Below, piece after piece: positions 26,902 through 35,158 of a DNA stretch of 64,000 nt; positions within the stretch are counted from its first letter, which is position 1, and each line of letters begins with the position of its first letter. The position numbers were made by a program, and so were the translations under genes. The DNA comes from an uncultured Caldilineaceae bacterium (lineage in GTDB: Bacteria; Chloroflexota; Anaerolineae; Caldilineales; Caldilineaceae). The notes under the pieces were generated by a model that did no database searches, was not told where the DNA came from, and saw nothing but the letters and a program-made list of their open reading frames with translations. Location of the stretch: the NCBI GenBank assembly GCA_951812725.1, contig OX638330.1:3286001-3350000 (forward strand), read 5' to 3'.

Positions 26902-27001
26902 TTATGATTGGGTGACATAACTGTTTGCGAATTGACAGGAACAGTTACAGGGTCGCCACAGTCGACAGACTCCCCAACAGTTACTCTGCCAGGCTCGAAA
27001 A

Positions 27002-28189
27002 ATGGATCAAGAAAACTATCACATACGGGTTAGCGGCTTGTGGAAGGTGTTCGGCAACGGGGCGGAGCGTGCGCTGCAGCCGGAACACGCATCCAAGAGC
27101 CGCGATGATATTCAAGAGGAACTGGACCTTGTAATCGGGCTGCGGGATCTCTCCTTCAGTGTATTGAGAGGGCAGACTTTCGTGGTGATGGGGCTTTCGG
27201 GCAGCGGCAAGTCGACCCTGGCGCGCTGTCTGATCAGACTGATCGAAGCTACACAGGGACAGATCCAGTTCGATGGCGAAGATATCCTCAGCTACTCGCA
27301 GGAGGATTTGAGGCAGTTTCGACGCGACAAGATAGCGATGGTTTTTCAGCATTACGCTCTCCTTCCCCACCGCTGCGTGCTGGACAACGTGGCATACGGC
27401 CTTGAAGTTCAGGGTCTGGACAAGGATGGCCGCTACAAGTTGGCGGCAGAAGCCATCGAAACTGTGGGACTTAAGGGTTGGGAATATTACTACCCGAGCG
27501 AGATGAGTGGGGGCATGCAGCAGCGGATAGGGCTTGCGAGAGCGTTAGCGGTCGACCCGGAAGTGCTGATCATGGACGAGCCTTTCAGCGGGCTGGACCC
27601 ACTAATTCGCAGGGAGATGCAGGACGAACTTGTCATGCTGCAGGCGGAGTTGCAGAAAACGATAATATTCATCACACATGACCTGGATGAGGCGCTCAAG
27701 TTGGGCGATCGCATTGCAATCATGCGTGACGGCGTTATCGTCCAGGAAGGCACGCCAGAGGAGATCGTGACGCGGCCGGCCAACGATTATGTTTCGGCGT
27801 TCGTGCAGGATGTGTCGCGTGCCAAAGTGATCCGGGCGGGTTCGATCATGCAGGAGCCTGCCGTCATTATTCACGAAGGGCAGGATGCGGACGCCGCGTT
27901 GGCCGCCATGCAGAATCAGGACGCCGAAGCGGCCTATGTCGTGGGGGACGGTCATATTCTCAAGGGGATTCTTACGCAGGACGAGGTCGCCTATCTGGCA
28001 AGCCGAAAGGTTGAACTTGTGAAGGTGGCGCAGGACGACCTTCTGGCGACCACCAGCCCGGCAACTTTCATTGATGAGATTATCCCCCTGGCGGCGCAAA
28101 CGGAGCGCTATATCGCGGTCGTGGACGATGATGGGCGCTTGTTGGGCGAAATCCACCGACGAGCCTTGCTGGCTGGAATGGTCGACTAG
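27002..28189 (+). CDS. Glycine betaine/proline-type ABC transporter ATP-binding protein (ProV/OpuAA-like)
   Basis: The cytoplasmic ATPase of a quaternary-amine importer, 395 residues. The ABC domain has Walker A GLSGSGKST (64-72), Q-loop VFQHYALLPH, signature MSGGMQQRIGLARAL and Walker B VLIMDEPFSGLDPL. The C-terminal ~120 residues are a pair of CBS-like repeats (two AYVVGDG / YIAVVDDDGRLLG strands), which in OpuA sense ionic strength or cyclic-di-AMP. The N-terminus includes an insertion between the first strand and Walker A (residues about 25-45), as in ProV. The permease follows after 105 bp and two binding proteins after that. Family certain, exact substrate (betaine, proline, choline, carnitine) not. 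Confidence 0.93.
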   Translation: MDQENYHIRVSGLWKVFGNGAERALQPEHASKSRDDIQEELDLVIGLRDLSFSVLRGQTFVVMGLSGSGKSTLARCLIRLIEATQGQIQFDGEDILSYSQEDLRQFRRDKIAMVFQHYALLPHRCVLDNVAYGLEVQGLDKDGRYKLAAEAIETVGLKGWEYYYPSEMSGGMQQRIGLARALAVDPEVLIMDEPFSGLDPLIRREMQDELVMLQAELQKTIIFITHDLDEALKLGDRIAIMRDGVIVQEGTPEEIVTRPANDYVSAFVQDVSRAKVIRAGSIMQEPAVIIHEGQDADAALAAMQNQDAEAAYVVGDGHILKGILTQDEVAYLASRKVELVKVAQDDLLATTSPATFIDEIIPLAAQTERYIAVVDDDGRLLGEIHRRALLAGMVD

Positions 28190-28294
28190 CTTCCAGCAGT
28201 TCATTCTAAGTCATTACGCACTGGCTAATCTGACTGGGAATTCGGCAATCAGGTTGTAAATAGCGGGTAGGCAGTTGAATGAGGAGGCGTTGAA

Positions 28295-29461
28295 ATGGCC
28301 CAGGTCGATAGCCCGGCGTCGGGCACAGAGCAACCTGCCAGGCCGCCAGCAGGTATGGATGCAATCAGAATCGAGGATTCGGATCCTTCTCTCTCGCAAC
28401 GCGGGGCGGGCAGAAAAGAGGTGCCGCCCGACGTCTCTCAATCGCCGGGCAGCAAGGCGGCCACACTTCCCAGCACCTTCTGGCTGGTGGGATTGGCGCT
28501 AGTTATCGCCGTATTGCTGGCATCTTTCATATTCTGGGGAGCGGAAATGGAGTTCCCCACTACCGTTTCGCGGACCGAAGTAGAAACGGATAACGGCGGC
28601 ACTCTTGTCCTGGAGAGAACGGTACGAGAAGCTATCGGCGGCGCGATCGACGACGCGGTCGACTGGGTGACGCTAAAGGGCAGTTGGCTGTTTGACGGGA
28701 TGAGCAACGCGGTTGCCCATGCGCTGGTTGCGATCGAAGACATATTGAAATGGGTTCCCTGGCCGGCAGTTGTGGTGGCGGTGGCATTTCTCTCCTTTGC
28801 GGTAGGACGTTGGAGGCTAATGGGATTCACCATATTCGCCCTGCTGTTCGTCGGCTTCATGGATCTGTGGGAAAACACGATTGACACGATCGCGCTGATG
28901 GTGGTGGCGGTGGTGATTGCGGTAACAGTTGGTCTGCCCCTGGGTGTACTGGCGGCGCGCAACAGTATGGCGAACAATCTGATGCGCCCCATATTGGACG
29001 GGATGCAAACGATGCCCAGCTTCGTGTATCTGCTGCCGGGCATTCTATTCTTCGGACTGGGGAAGCCTGCCGGCATCTTCGCCACGATCATCTACGCGGT
29101 TCCGCCGGTCATTCGCTTGACCAATCTAGGGATCCGGCAGGTCTCGACGGAAGCGGTCGAGGCGGCGCATGCGTTCGGAACGACACCGTACCAGCTGCTG
29201 ACCAAGGTGCAGATCCCGATGGCGCTGCCGACGATCATGGCCGGCATCAACCAGACGACCATGATGGCATTGGCGATGGTGACGATCGCAAGCATGGTGG
29301 CAGCGGGCGGGCTTGGCGACAACGTGCTACGCGCGTTGCAGAAGAACCAGCCTGGCAACGGCGCCATCGCGGGGTTGGCTATCGTGTTTCTGGCCATCGT
29401 AATCGACCGCTTGACACAGTCGGTGGCACAGGAACAGGAGGACAGGCGCAGTGTGGGGTAA
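28295..29461 (+). CDS. Glycine betaine/proline-type ABC transporter permease (ProW/OpuAB-like)
   Basis: An inner-membrane permease of 388 residues. A hydrophilic, probably disordered cytoplasmic N-terminus of about 60 residues precedes helix 1 (TFWLVGLALVIAVLLASFIF). A periplasmic segment of about 75 residues follows, then the conserved permease core. The EAA-type loop that docks on the ATPase reads EAVEAAHAFGTTPYQLLTKVQ. The strong GAGGAGG before ATG fixes the start. The long N-terminus resembles ProW more than the shorter OpuAB. It forms an operon with the ATPase gene upstream and binding-protein genes downstream. Confidence 0.93.
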   Translation: MAQVDSPASGTEQPARPPAGMDAIRIEDSDPSLSQRGAGRKEVPPDVSQSPGSKAATLPSTFWLVGLALVIAVLLASFIFWGAEMEFPTTVSRTEVETDNGGTLVLERTVREAIGGAIDDAVDWVTLKGSWLFDGMSNAVAHALVAIEDILKWVPWPAVVVAVAFLSFAVGRWRLMGFTIFALLFVGFMDLWENTIDTIALMVVAVVIAVTVGLPLGVLAARNSMANNLMRPILDGMQTMPSFVYLLPGILFFGLGKPAGIFATIIYAVPPVIRLTNLGIRQVSTEAVEAAHAFGTTPYQLLTKVQIPMALPTIMAGINQTTMMALAMVTIASMVAAGGLGDNVLRALQKNQPGNGAIAGLAIVFLAIVIDRLTQSVAQEQEDRRSVG

Positions 29462-29714
29462 GTGAATTGCATGATATGACCCCCATCGGCCGAGCCGCTG
29501 TAGTTACTTCGAGTGGCGGGAACAGGTGTCCAAAGCGGTACGGCCCTTCTCCGGCAATTTCTCAAGACTGACACACTGTGTGCAAATAGTGGTTCGTCTG
29601 CAGGCGAGCCAAATACAAAAAGCCCGTTTAGCAAAACTTCAGGTTTTCCCCACTACTGTCACCGTCGGCTCATGCAGGCCTTCGACAGTCCACTCAATGA
29701 GAATGGAATTGAAT

Positions 29715-30758
29715 ATGCCCACCCAGTGCAGGGTACTCATATTGCTACTCGCCGTCATTGCCATCTGCGGCTGTGTGCCGGCAGAGCAGAGCGTCTCTGA
29801 CGAGACGGTTGCTCCTTCAAGCTCGATCGAGACAATTGTCTTCAGCGACCTGAACTGGTCAAGCGCGCAGATTCAGAACCGTATCGCCCAGTACATTGTC
29901 GAAAAAGGGTACGGTTATCCTACCGATGTTGTCTTCGGTGCAACTCTGCCCTTGTTGCAAGGGCTGCGCCGGGGAGATGTCCATGTAAACCTGGAAATCT
30001 GGCTGCCCAACATAGTTGAGGCGTGGTATGAAGCGTTGGAAAACGGGGAGGTGGTTGAGATCGGCACGAGCCTGGGACGTGACTGGCAGTCTGCTTTCGT
30101 GATCCCCGCCTACCTGCAGGAGCAGTACCCTGAACTGGACAGCGTCGAGGACTTGAAGGAAGAACGGTTTAAGGCGTTGTTTGCGACTCCTGAAACGGGC
30201 GGCAAGGCGCGCCTGGTCTCGTGCGTAATCGGATGGGCGTGTGAGGAAGTCAACGCCGTCCAGGTCGAAGGTTATGGCCTGGAGGACCATGTACATATCA
30301 TGACTCCGGGCGACGGCGCTGCGCTTAACGCTGATCTCTACGGCGCTTACGAGAAGGGGGAACCGTGGCTTGGATATCAGTGGGGTACTAATGATCCAGC
30401 CCTGCTTTTGGATCTAGTCCAGCTGGAGGAGCCGGCGTACAGTGAAGAGTGCTGGTCCACGACCAAGGCCTGTGCTTACGAAGACTCTACGATCGTGATC
30501 GCGGTCCATCCAGACCTTTTGGAGGCGGCACCTGACGTAGTAGAAATGCTGCGGGCTTGGGGCTTTCGCATCGACATTTATCGGGAAGTCGCGGCATGGC
30601 AGAACGAAAACAGCGATGCAAGCACAAATGATGCGGCGCTGTGGTGGCTGAACGGCAATGCCGACATTTGGCGCGGCTGGGTAACGGGCGAGGCGGCGGC
30701 GGCTATCGAGGCGGCCCTTGCGGCGAACGAGATCCCGGAAGGTTGGCCTATTGAGTAG
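29715..30758 (+). CDS. Glycine betaine-type substrate-binding lipoprotein, paralogue 1 (OpuAC/ProX-like)
   Basis: A secreted lipoprotein (347 residues) that captures a quaternary amine and delivers it to the permease. The signal peptide VLILLLAVIAICGC ends with a lipobox; the start ATG at 29715 is chosen by alignment with paralogue 2, since upstream ATGs (29697, 29703) lack better ribosome binding sites. The body begins IVFSDLNWSSAQIQNRIAQY, the usual start of the OpuAC domain. DVHVNLEIWLPN and WLGYQWGTNDPALLLDL supply the Trp-rich ligand cage. It is separated from the permease gene by 253 bp and from its close paralogue by 850 bp. Confidence 0.93.
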   Translation: MPTQCRVLILLLAVIAICGCVPAEQSVSDETVAPSSSIETIVFSDLNWSSAQIQNRIAQYIVEKGYGYPTDVVFGATLPLLQGLRRGDVHVNLEIWLPNIVEAWYEALENGEVVEIGTSLGRDWQSAFVIPAYLQEQYPELDSVEDLKEERFKALFATPETGGKARLVSCVIGWACEEVNAVQVEGYGLEDHVHIMTPGDGAALNADLYGAYEKGEPWLGYQWGTNDPALLLDLVQLEEPAYSEECWSTTKACAYEDSTIVIAVHPDLLEAAPDVVEMLRAWGFRIDIYREVAAWQNENSDASTNDAALWWLNGNADIWRGWVTGEAAAAIEAALAANEIPEGWPIE

Positions 30759-31606
30759 CAAGATCCCCAGGGCAGATTGACGTTTGTCTGAATAGAGATC
30801 TGCGGGATCATTGAATAGTCTATCCTCGAAGGACCAAGAAGGACACCTTTTTATTTACGCAGGACACGAAGGGCTGCGAGGGACACCATGTGTGGTCGCG
30901 GCAGACCCATGGTCGTACAATATGCGGATCAGACGTGAAAGGGCTTGGCTCTGCCCGTTTGCGTCGCGATACTGTCATATTGTGGGAGGTCCCCTCCATT
31001 TGACATCAATCCCTAGTTTAGCCTGCTGCTATTCCCAATTTGGAGAGCCTCTGCGGTGTGCGGAGTGACGGTTTTCCGTTTGTCAGCGGCAGTAGTTTTG
31101 CAGTCATTTCACCTCTGTCCAACTAGACTTGGCGGCTCCGCAGTTCCTCCTGTTTACTTCATTTGATATCTAGGACAGACCCCAGGTGGCTTGAATCGAT
31201 TGGCCTGAACAAGATAAGTGTGATAGTATGGGGAGAGTAGGGTACTGGTCCCAACCTGTTCGAGGCGTGTGATGTGCCGAAGTCCCTCGTGTGATTCCGC
31301 GGTGAGTCAGCCTTGCCAGATCCAGTTCTTCCTTTCTTGGCAAGCACCTAACTGGGTGACCTTTAACTGAATCTGAAGGCAGAGACGCTATTCTCAGCAG
31401 ATGTTAAGGCGCGTGGCACATCCGGGTAAGAAATTGGGCAAGGTGGGCCAAGTGAATGTAACTCTCATACTTTGTCAGTAAGCGGGTAAGCTAAGGCTGT
31501 AAAGTAGAGCGAGGGATGCCGATTGCTTAGGCTGCCGATATTTTTTGGCAAGTCTCGCCTGCAGATGCTGATATTAGGAAAGACCACTCCACAGGAGGAA
31601 AGAGTC
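30759..31606. other. Intergenic region between the two binding-protein paralogues
   Basis: About 850 bp. It begins with an imperfect inverted repeat (GATCCC .. GGGATC, 30770-30810) that may end the first transcript, then a modular-repeat patch (30826-30888). No gene was recognised in the remaining 700 bp, so paralogue 2 may be transcribed separately. Confidence 0.55.
30826..30888. repeat. Degenerate patch of the modular CGAAGG repeat
   Basis: CTCGAAGGACCAAGAAGGAC, then ACCTTTTTATTTACGCAGG and ACACGAAGGGCTGCGAGG follow the order of sub-motifs in the 9329-9745 array, with more substitutions. Confidence 0.5.
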
Positions 31607-32656
31607 ATGCTTGCACGATTCCGATTGTTTATAGTATTGCTGGTCCTTGTCGTAGCCGCAGCCTGTGTGCCGGCTGAGCAGAGCGCGCCAAGCGAGGAGG
31701 CGGCTGCCGCGCCGGCAAGCTCGATGGAAACGATTATTTTCAGTGACCTGAACTGGAGCAGTGCCCAGATTCAGAACCGTGTGGCCCAATACATCGTCGA
31801 AAAAGGCTACGGATACGGTACCGATGTCGTATTTGGCGCAACGTTGCCCCTGTTCCAGGGACTGCGCAATGGTGACACCCATGTTACCCTGGAAATCTGG
31901 CTACCCAACCAGATTGAGGCGTGGACTGAAGCGCTGGGCAATGGTGAGGTAGTTGAAATTGGCGCGAGCCTGGGCAAGGACTGGCAGTCGGCTTTCGTCA
32001 TACCCAAGTATCTGCAGGAGCAGTATCCAGAGTTGGACAGCGTCGAAGACCTGAAGGACGAACAGTTTAAGGAGCTCTTTGCGACCGCCGAATCAGGGGG
32101 GAAAGTGCGTCTTGTTTCCTGTGTAATCGGCTGGGCTTGCGAAGAGGTTAATGCGGCTCAGGTTATCGGCTACGAGTTGGAGGATCATGTACATATTGTG
32201 AATCCCGGCGATGGCGCGGCGGCGAATGCCGACCTGTACGGCGCCTACGAGAAAGGGGAACCCTGGGTAGGCTACCAGTGGGGCACGAATGATCCAGCTC
32301 TTATTTTGGACCTGGTGCGGCTCGAAGAACCGGCCTATAGCGACGAATGCTGGTCGGCGAACAAAGCTTGCGCATACCAGGACGCTGATATCTTGATTGC
32401 CGTCCATCCTGATCTTGTGGACGGCGCGCCCGACGTTATTGAAATGCTGACCGCTTGGGACTTCAATATTGAGGTCTACAAAGAGGTGGCTCGCTGGCTG
32501 AATGAAAACAGTGACGCCTCCAGCAATGACGCCGCTCTGTGGTGGCTGAACAGCAAGTCTGACATTTGGAACGGATGGGTTACTGAGGATGCTGCGGCGG
32601 CGATTCAGGAAGCGCTGGCAGCCAATGAGATTCCGGATGGCTGGCCCACTGAGTAA
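31607..32656 (+). CDS. Glycine betaine-type substrate-binding lipoprotein, paralogue 2 (OpuAC/ProX-like)
   Basis: A 349-residue paralogue of the protein at 29715, alignable along almost its whole length, with the same OpuAC domain (IIFSDLNWSSAQIQNRVAQY, THVTLEIWLPN, WVGYQWGTNDPALILDL). The signal peptide ends in AAAC, an acceptable lipobox, followed by a short Ala/Ser/Glu linker. The ATG at 31607 has a strong AGGAGGAAA. The two proteins probably feed the same permease with different affinities or substrates. An intrinsic terminator lies 45 bp downstream. Confidence 0.94.
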   Translation: MLARFRLFIVLLVLVVAAACVPAEQSAPSEEAAAAPASSMETIIFSDLNWSSAQIQNRVAQYIVEKGYGYGTDVVFGATLPLFQGLRNGDTHVTLEIWLPNQIEAWTEALGNGEVVEIGASLGKDWQSAFVIPKYLQEQYPELDSVEDLKDEQFKELFATAESGGKVRLVSCVIGWACEEVNAAQVIGYELEDHVHIVNPGDGAAANADLYGAYEKGEPWVGYQWGTNDPALILDLVRLEEPAYSDECWSANKACAYQDADILIAVHPDLVDGAPDVIEMLTAWDFNIEVYKEVARWLNENSDASSNDAALWWLNSKSDIWNGWVTEDAAAAIQEALAANEIPDGWPTE

Positions 32657-32701
32657 CCAGGGCTACGCTTCACGGCACAGTCGAGAGTAAAGACGATTAC
32701 A

Positions 32702-32732
32702 GGCGGCCCCTTTAACGGGGCCGCCTTTATTT
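32702..32732 (+). terminator. Intrinsic terminator after the importer genes
   Basis: Perfect 9-bp stem GGCGGCCCC/GGGGCCGCC (32702-32710/32717-32725), loop TTTAAC, followed by TTTATTT. It lies 45 bp after the stop codon of the second binding protein. Confidence 0.85.
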
Positions 32733-32828
32733 CTTATGTTGAATTTAGGCTATAATGGCCGAACCCGCTGCGGTATCTTCCCGCGACAGGGGACATTCAT
32801 ATCCAGGCAGAAGGAGGGATGGTTAGAC

Positions 32829-33581
32829 ATGCGAGAGAACAGAGCTAAACACAAACTGGAACGGGGCGAGGTGGTTGTGTGCCTGTCCGGGAACAACTCG
32901 ACCGACATGATCGACCAACTAGGGCCACTGGGGTTCGACGCGATCTGGCTTGAAGGGGAGCACGGCCCGGTGGATTACGGCGACATCCCCGACCTGACGC
33001 GGGCCTGCGACCTCTGGGGCATGACATCGGTGGTGCGGGTCAATCAGAACAATGAAGGGATAATCTACCGCACGTTCGACTTGGGCGCGCAAGGGCTGGT
33101 GGTCCCGCATGTCAATACGGCTGAGGAGGCCCAGGCGGTGGTCAACGCGGCCAAGTTCCATCCCGCCGGCAGGCGGGGCATGTACACGAGCCGCCAGGGA
33201 TACGGCGTCCCGGATTATGTACACCGGGCCAATGATGAGACGCTGGTCATTGTTCTGATCGAGGATATCATTGCGATCAATAATCTGGCGGAGATCCTCA
33301 CTGTTGATCATATTGACGTTTTCTTCGTTGCGCCGAGCGACCTTGCGCAGACGATGGGGCATTTGGGGGACATAGAGCACCCCGATGTTGTGGCGACGAT
33401 TGAAGGGGCGTTTGCGCAGATTATCGCGGCGGGCAGGACGGCGGGCGGGCTTGCCAGCGATGCAAACGCGGCGCATTACGTCAACCTGGGCGTTCGTTTT
33501 CTGTTGACCGGTTGGGCGGCCTGGGTTGCGTCCGGCGGGCAGGCTTTCAAGGCGAAGGTTGAGGGGGCTGCGGGGTCGTGA
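32829..33581 (+). CDS. HpcH/HpaI-family class II aldolase (2-keto-3-deoxy-L-rhamnonate aldolase-like)
   Basis: A metal-dependent pyruvate aldolase of 250 residues that cleaves 2-keto-3-deoxy acids to pyruvate and an aldehyde. The catalytic pattern is complete: His45 (GEHGPVDY), Arg70 (SVVRV), metal ligands Glu145 (LIEDI) and Asp171 (APSDLAQTMG), the same arrangement as in HpaI and RhmA/YfaU. The ATG at 32829 has AGGAGGGA nine bases upstream. Together with the rhamnonate-dehydratase-like enzyme 6 kb away it could complete non-phosphorylative rhamnose degradation. A related 4-hydroxy-2-oxoheptanedioate aldolase role is the alternative. It is a single-gene unit with its own terminator. Confidence 0.9.
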   Translation: MRENRAKHKLERGEVVVCLSGNNSTDMIDQLGPLGFDAIWLEGEHGPVDYGDIPDLTRACDLWGMTSVVRVNQNNEGIIYRTFDLGAQGLVVPHVNTAEEAQAVVNAAKFHPAGRRGMYTSRQGYGVPDYVHRANDETLVIVLIEDIIAINNLAEILTVDHIDVFFVAPSDLAQTMGHLGDIEHPDVVATIEGAFAQIIAAGRTAGGLASDANAAHYVNLGVRFLLTGWAAWVASGGQAFKAKVEGAAGS

Positions 33582-33638
33582 GGGGATTCGCGCCCTGAAG
33601 ATTCTGATCTTTACATTGGCACAATTCAAGAGCTAAGC

Positions 33639-33675
33639 AAGGAGAGAGAACCATCTTTTCTCTCCTTTTCTTTTT
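33639..33675 (+). terminator. Intrinsic terminator after the aldolase gene
   Basis: Stem AAGGAGAGA/TCTCTCCTT (33639-33647/33659-33667) followed by a T-rich run TTTTCTTTTT. It lies between the aldolase and a convergent Fic gene. Confidence 0.7.
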
Positions 33676-33696
33676 GGTCGATTGTGGGAGAGAGCC

Positions 33697-34890
33697 CTAC
33701 GACGAATCCATATCGCCCTTCCTCGGTATAGCTGGGGACAGGAAGGCGGACATCAGCTCTTTATTGATTTCGATTCCAGCATTTCTTCGTTTTAGCAGGC
33801 CCATTTTCTCCAGTACATTTACATCTCTCCTTATAGTGTTGTCTGTCTTACCTGCGTAGGCCTCCGCAATCCTCGGGGAGATGTAACGCAATTGTACGAT
33901 TGATACAGGGTCTGTTTCCTCGTACAGGTCGACTACGAGCTGACGTCTGCGTAAGTTAGTACTGCTTACTTTTTGGCCGAACAGACTGTGAACATGGTTA
34001 ATCCAGAAAACGTGGAGCTGCTGTGCCTGAATTGTCTGCAGCTGTTCATCCAGGCCATCCTTCAGGCCTTGCAAGGCATATTTGATGAAAGGGATGACAT
34101 CGCCGCCCGACTTGCTCGCCAGATCAAGTTGCCTGTAGTATTCCGTCCTGGTCAGATTATAGTGATTGCTGAGGAGATGCGCTGCCGCTGTCGGTACGCC
34201 GCCAGACAGCAGCAGTTGAAATTCCACCAAGCGAGCAGTACGCCCGTTGCCATCTCCGAACGGATGGATCCAGGCCAGATAGAGATGGGCCACAATCGCC
34301 TTCAGTATTCCTGATGCAATTGTGCGTTCTTCATCAGGCAGAAAGCTCTCAACATTGAGCCAGCTGCAAAGCTTCTTCAGTAGATTCTCACAGTCCTGAT
34401 GGGGCGCGCCGCGGTATCGCCCTACGCCAACGTCGTGCTCTCGAATCAATCCAGGACTTGCTTCTTCCTTCAGCGGTAAGTCATGTAGGACGAGGGCATT
34501 TAACTGCTTCATCCAGTTAACAGTCAATTCTGCCAGATCGCCTGACAGTATTCCCTCCGCGATACCATTGCAGGCGTCAACGATATTCCTTATCTCTTGA
34601 CCCAGGTACTCTTTGGAAGGCGGTAGTTCGAGTACTCCTCTAATCAACTCAAGGGCGTCTTCTTCGGACAAAGTGTTTCCTTCAATGGCCGTCGTTGCCA
34701 ACGCACCTTTGGCCAGGTAGACCTGATGCAAGTACTCTTCAACGTCCGGCAGGAGCGGCACTCCAGAAACCAGCTCGCATTTTGATTGCACTTCTCCCAA
34801 CTGAAACCATAGCGTATAATCTACCCTGGGCAGGTCCAGCTGAAAGTTTATCCAGGGATGTGTTTTTTCGTAAGTCCTCGTTTCAGCCAT
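33697..34890 (-). CDS. Fic-domain protein (AMPylase) with N-terminal inhibitory motif and C-terminal wHTH
   Basis: A 397-residue Fic protein expected to transfer AMP (or another nucleotide moiety) from ATP to a protein side chain. The catalytic loop HPFGDGNGRTAR (209-220) is intact. Residues 66-72, TTAIEGN, match the autoinhibitory (S/T)xxxE(G/N) motif placed N-terminal to the Fic core, as in class II Fic proteins, so activity is likely self-restrained. The C-terminal ~100 residues look like a winged helix (RRDVNVLEKMGLLKRR). This architecture is common in stand-alone bacterial Fic proteins of unknown target. The gene is isolated, with no antitoxin-like partner. It is AT-richer than its neighbours, which may indicate transfer. 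Confidence 0.92.
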   Translation of the reverse strand: MAETRTYEKTHPWINFQLDLPRVDYTLWFQLGEVQSKCELVSGVPLLPDVEEYLHQVYLAKGALATTAIEGNTLSEEDALELIRGVLELPPSKEYLGQEIRNIVDACNGIAEGILSGDLAELTVNWMKQLNALVLHDLPLKEEASPGLIREHDVGVGRYRGAPHQDCENLLKKLCSWLNVESFLPDEERTIASGILKAIVAHLYLAWIHPFGDGNGRTARLVEFQLLLSGGVPTAAAHLLSNHYNLTRTEYYRQLDLASKSGGDVIPFIKYALQGLKDGLDEQLQTIQAQQLHVFWINHVHSLFGQKVSSTNLRRRQLVVDLYEETDPVSIVQLRYISPRIAEAYAGKTDNTIRRDVNVLEKMGLLKRRNAGIEINKELMSAFLSPAIPRKGDMDSS

Positions 34891-35158
34891 AGGGATCTGT
34901 CCAGTCCCGAACCTGTCTATTGTCCGTCAGACGAGACCGGATTCGTGATGGGCACGAGAGAAGAGAGAAGGTTTGAAGAGATTCTAATGGGTTCAGGTGG
35001 TAAGACAAAGTTGGACAGTTTAGATTCCTCGGTGCCCACTGCAAAAGGTTCCGAGCCATCTGACGGCGGATAACCTCATTAGTGCACTGGGATAGAAGCT
35101 CAAACGGGGCGTGTAAGCCTCTCTTTTTTGCACACGGTTTTCAGGTACAGGTCACGAC

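Noticed and set aside
32739..32756. Promoter of the aldolase gene (TATAAT at 32751)
   Set aside because: The -10 box is perfect, but no -35 box lies at the right distance; a TTGAAT lies only six bases upstream.
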